In this document: positions 6,260 through 6,719 of the stretch, one piece after another
How the letters are laid out: each line of letters opens with the position of its first letter
How positions within the stretch are numbered: the stretch's first letter is position 1
NCBI GenBank assembly: GCA_955651735.1
Contig: CATPAM010000066.1
Location: 1-6,719, forward strand
Origin: Candidatus Acidiferrales bacterium
GTDB lineage: Bacteria; Acidobacteriota; Terriglobia; Acidiferrales; UBA7541
Reading direction: 5' to 3'
Length of the DNA: 6,719 nucleotides
Position numbers and translations under genes: made by a program
Notes under the pieces: model-generated
What the model was told of the DNA's origin: nothing
Database searches by the model: none
Seen by the model: the letters and a program-made list of their open reading frames with translations, nothing else

Positions 6260-6719
6260 ATGCGAGATGTGATTGGCAATGTTCGGTACGCGGTGCGGCA
6301 ATTTCGATCTTCGCCGGTATTCACGGCCGCGGCGGTACTTACGCTGGCTTTGGGGATCGGGGGAACCACGGCAATTTTCAGTTTGATCGACGCTGTGATG
6401 CTGCGGTCCTTGCCGGTGACTGATCCCGGGCGGCTTTACCGGGTCGGAGAAGGCGACGATTGCTGCGTAGAAGGCGGACCTCAGGATCAGTGGGGAATGT
6501 TTTCCTACCCTCTGTACCAGCGCCTGAAGGTGGAAACACCAGAATTTGAAGAGGTAACGGCATTCCAGGCCGGCCGCTGGCAATTGAGCGCGCGGCGCGA
6601 GGGAGTGGAATCGGCCGCCAGGCCCCTGCGCTCGGAGTACGTTAGCGGAAGTTACTTCTCCACGCTTGGCGTCGGTGCGCTGGGCGGGCGAGTCATTACG
6701 TCGGACGACGACCGGGCGA
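6260..6719 (+). CDS. ADOP family ABC-type permease, 5' part (runs off the window)
   Basis: An open frame from ATG 6260 continues to the window edge, about 153 codons without a stop. It begins with the family's cytoplasmic helix (MRDVIGNVRYAVRQFRSSP), then TM1 with [20 protein letters not shown] (~27-46) and LRSLPVTDP. The start of the MacB-like periplasmic domain follows, with FSYPLYQRLK and the motif VSGSYFSTLGV (~131-141), which in relatives leads into GR-F--DD. It is divergent from the complete copy (IGGTT instead of IGAN, an acidic DDCCVEGG insert), so it is a paralogue rather than a recent duplicate. GGGGGT at 6248-6253 gives a ribosome-binding site about 7 nt upstream; a GTG at 6254 in frame is a weaker alternative start. 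It is divergent from hsp20 and not obviously linked to it. The rest of the gene, perhaps 650-700 codons, lies outside. Confidence 0.92.
   Translation, partial: MRDVIGNVRYAVRQFRSSPVFTAAAVLTLALGIGGTTAIFSLIDAVMLRSLPVTDPGRLYRVGEGDDCCVEGGPQDQWGMFSYPLYQRLKVETPEFEEVTAFQAGRWQLSARREGVESAARPLRSEYVSGSYFSTLGVGALGGRVITSDDDRA

Noticed and set aside
1..6719. Mobile element, CRISPR array, tRNA or rRNA
   Set aside because: I saw no transposase or integrase motifs, regularly spaced repeats, tRNA cloverleaf or conserved rRNA stretches on either strand.

Overview
The window looks like a GC-rich chromosomal segment from an acidobacterium, probably in the Acidobacteriia/Koribacter-like range. The main reason is three copies of the large ATPase-less MacB/FtsX-type permease family known as ADOP (acidobacterial duplicated orphan permease). 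Members share an N-terminal TLALGIGAN signature, and complete ones end in a [13 protein letters not shown] tail. A futalosine-pathway menaquinone gene fits the same group. The assignment is from recalled family features, not from a search.

Layout, left to right. Positions 1-138 show no gene. At 139-448 (+) lies the first ~103 codons of one ADOP permease. Its family similarity stops where the stop codon of a complete, oppositely oriented ADOP gene (449-3112, -) begins. The two are joined tail to tail with no spacer, so the left copy is a truncated remnant or a rearrangement/assembly junction. A ~140-bp spacer carrying a 6+6 inverted repeat separates the complete ADOP gene from mqnC (3254-4288, -). 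MqnC is the radical-SAM enzyme of the futalosine route to menaquinone. A possible 61-codon gene (4279-4464, -) overlaps the mqnC start by 10 bp and may be translationally coupled to it. A non-coding stretch (4483-4714) holds short repeats. Next is a convincing small gene of unknown function (4715-4963, -) with a strong Shine-Dalgarno sequence.

A textbook intrinsic terminator (5113-5140, - strand) follows an Hsp20 small heat-shock protein gene (5174-5683, -). The hsp20 leader is AT-rich and contains a heat-shock-sigma-like promoter candidate inside an imperfect palindrome. Its ribosome-binding site could fold with upstream segments. About 420 bp of repeat-rich, palindrome-rich, apparently non-coding DNA then leads to a third ADOP permease (6260-, +), which runs off the right edge.

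Functionally this is a mix of housekeeping (menaquinone synthesis), stress response (Hsp20) and lineage-specific permeases. I see no phage, transposase, CRISPR, tRNA or rRNA. I did not find a clear new biological system. The points most worth checking are the tail-to-tail ADOP junction, the hsp20 regulatory region, the two small genes and the intergenic palindromes.
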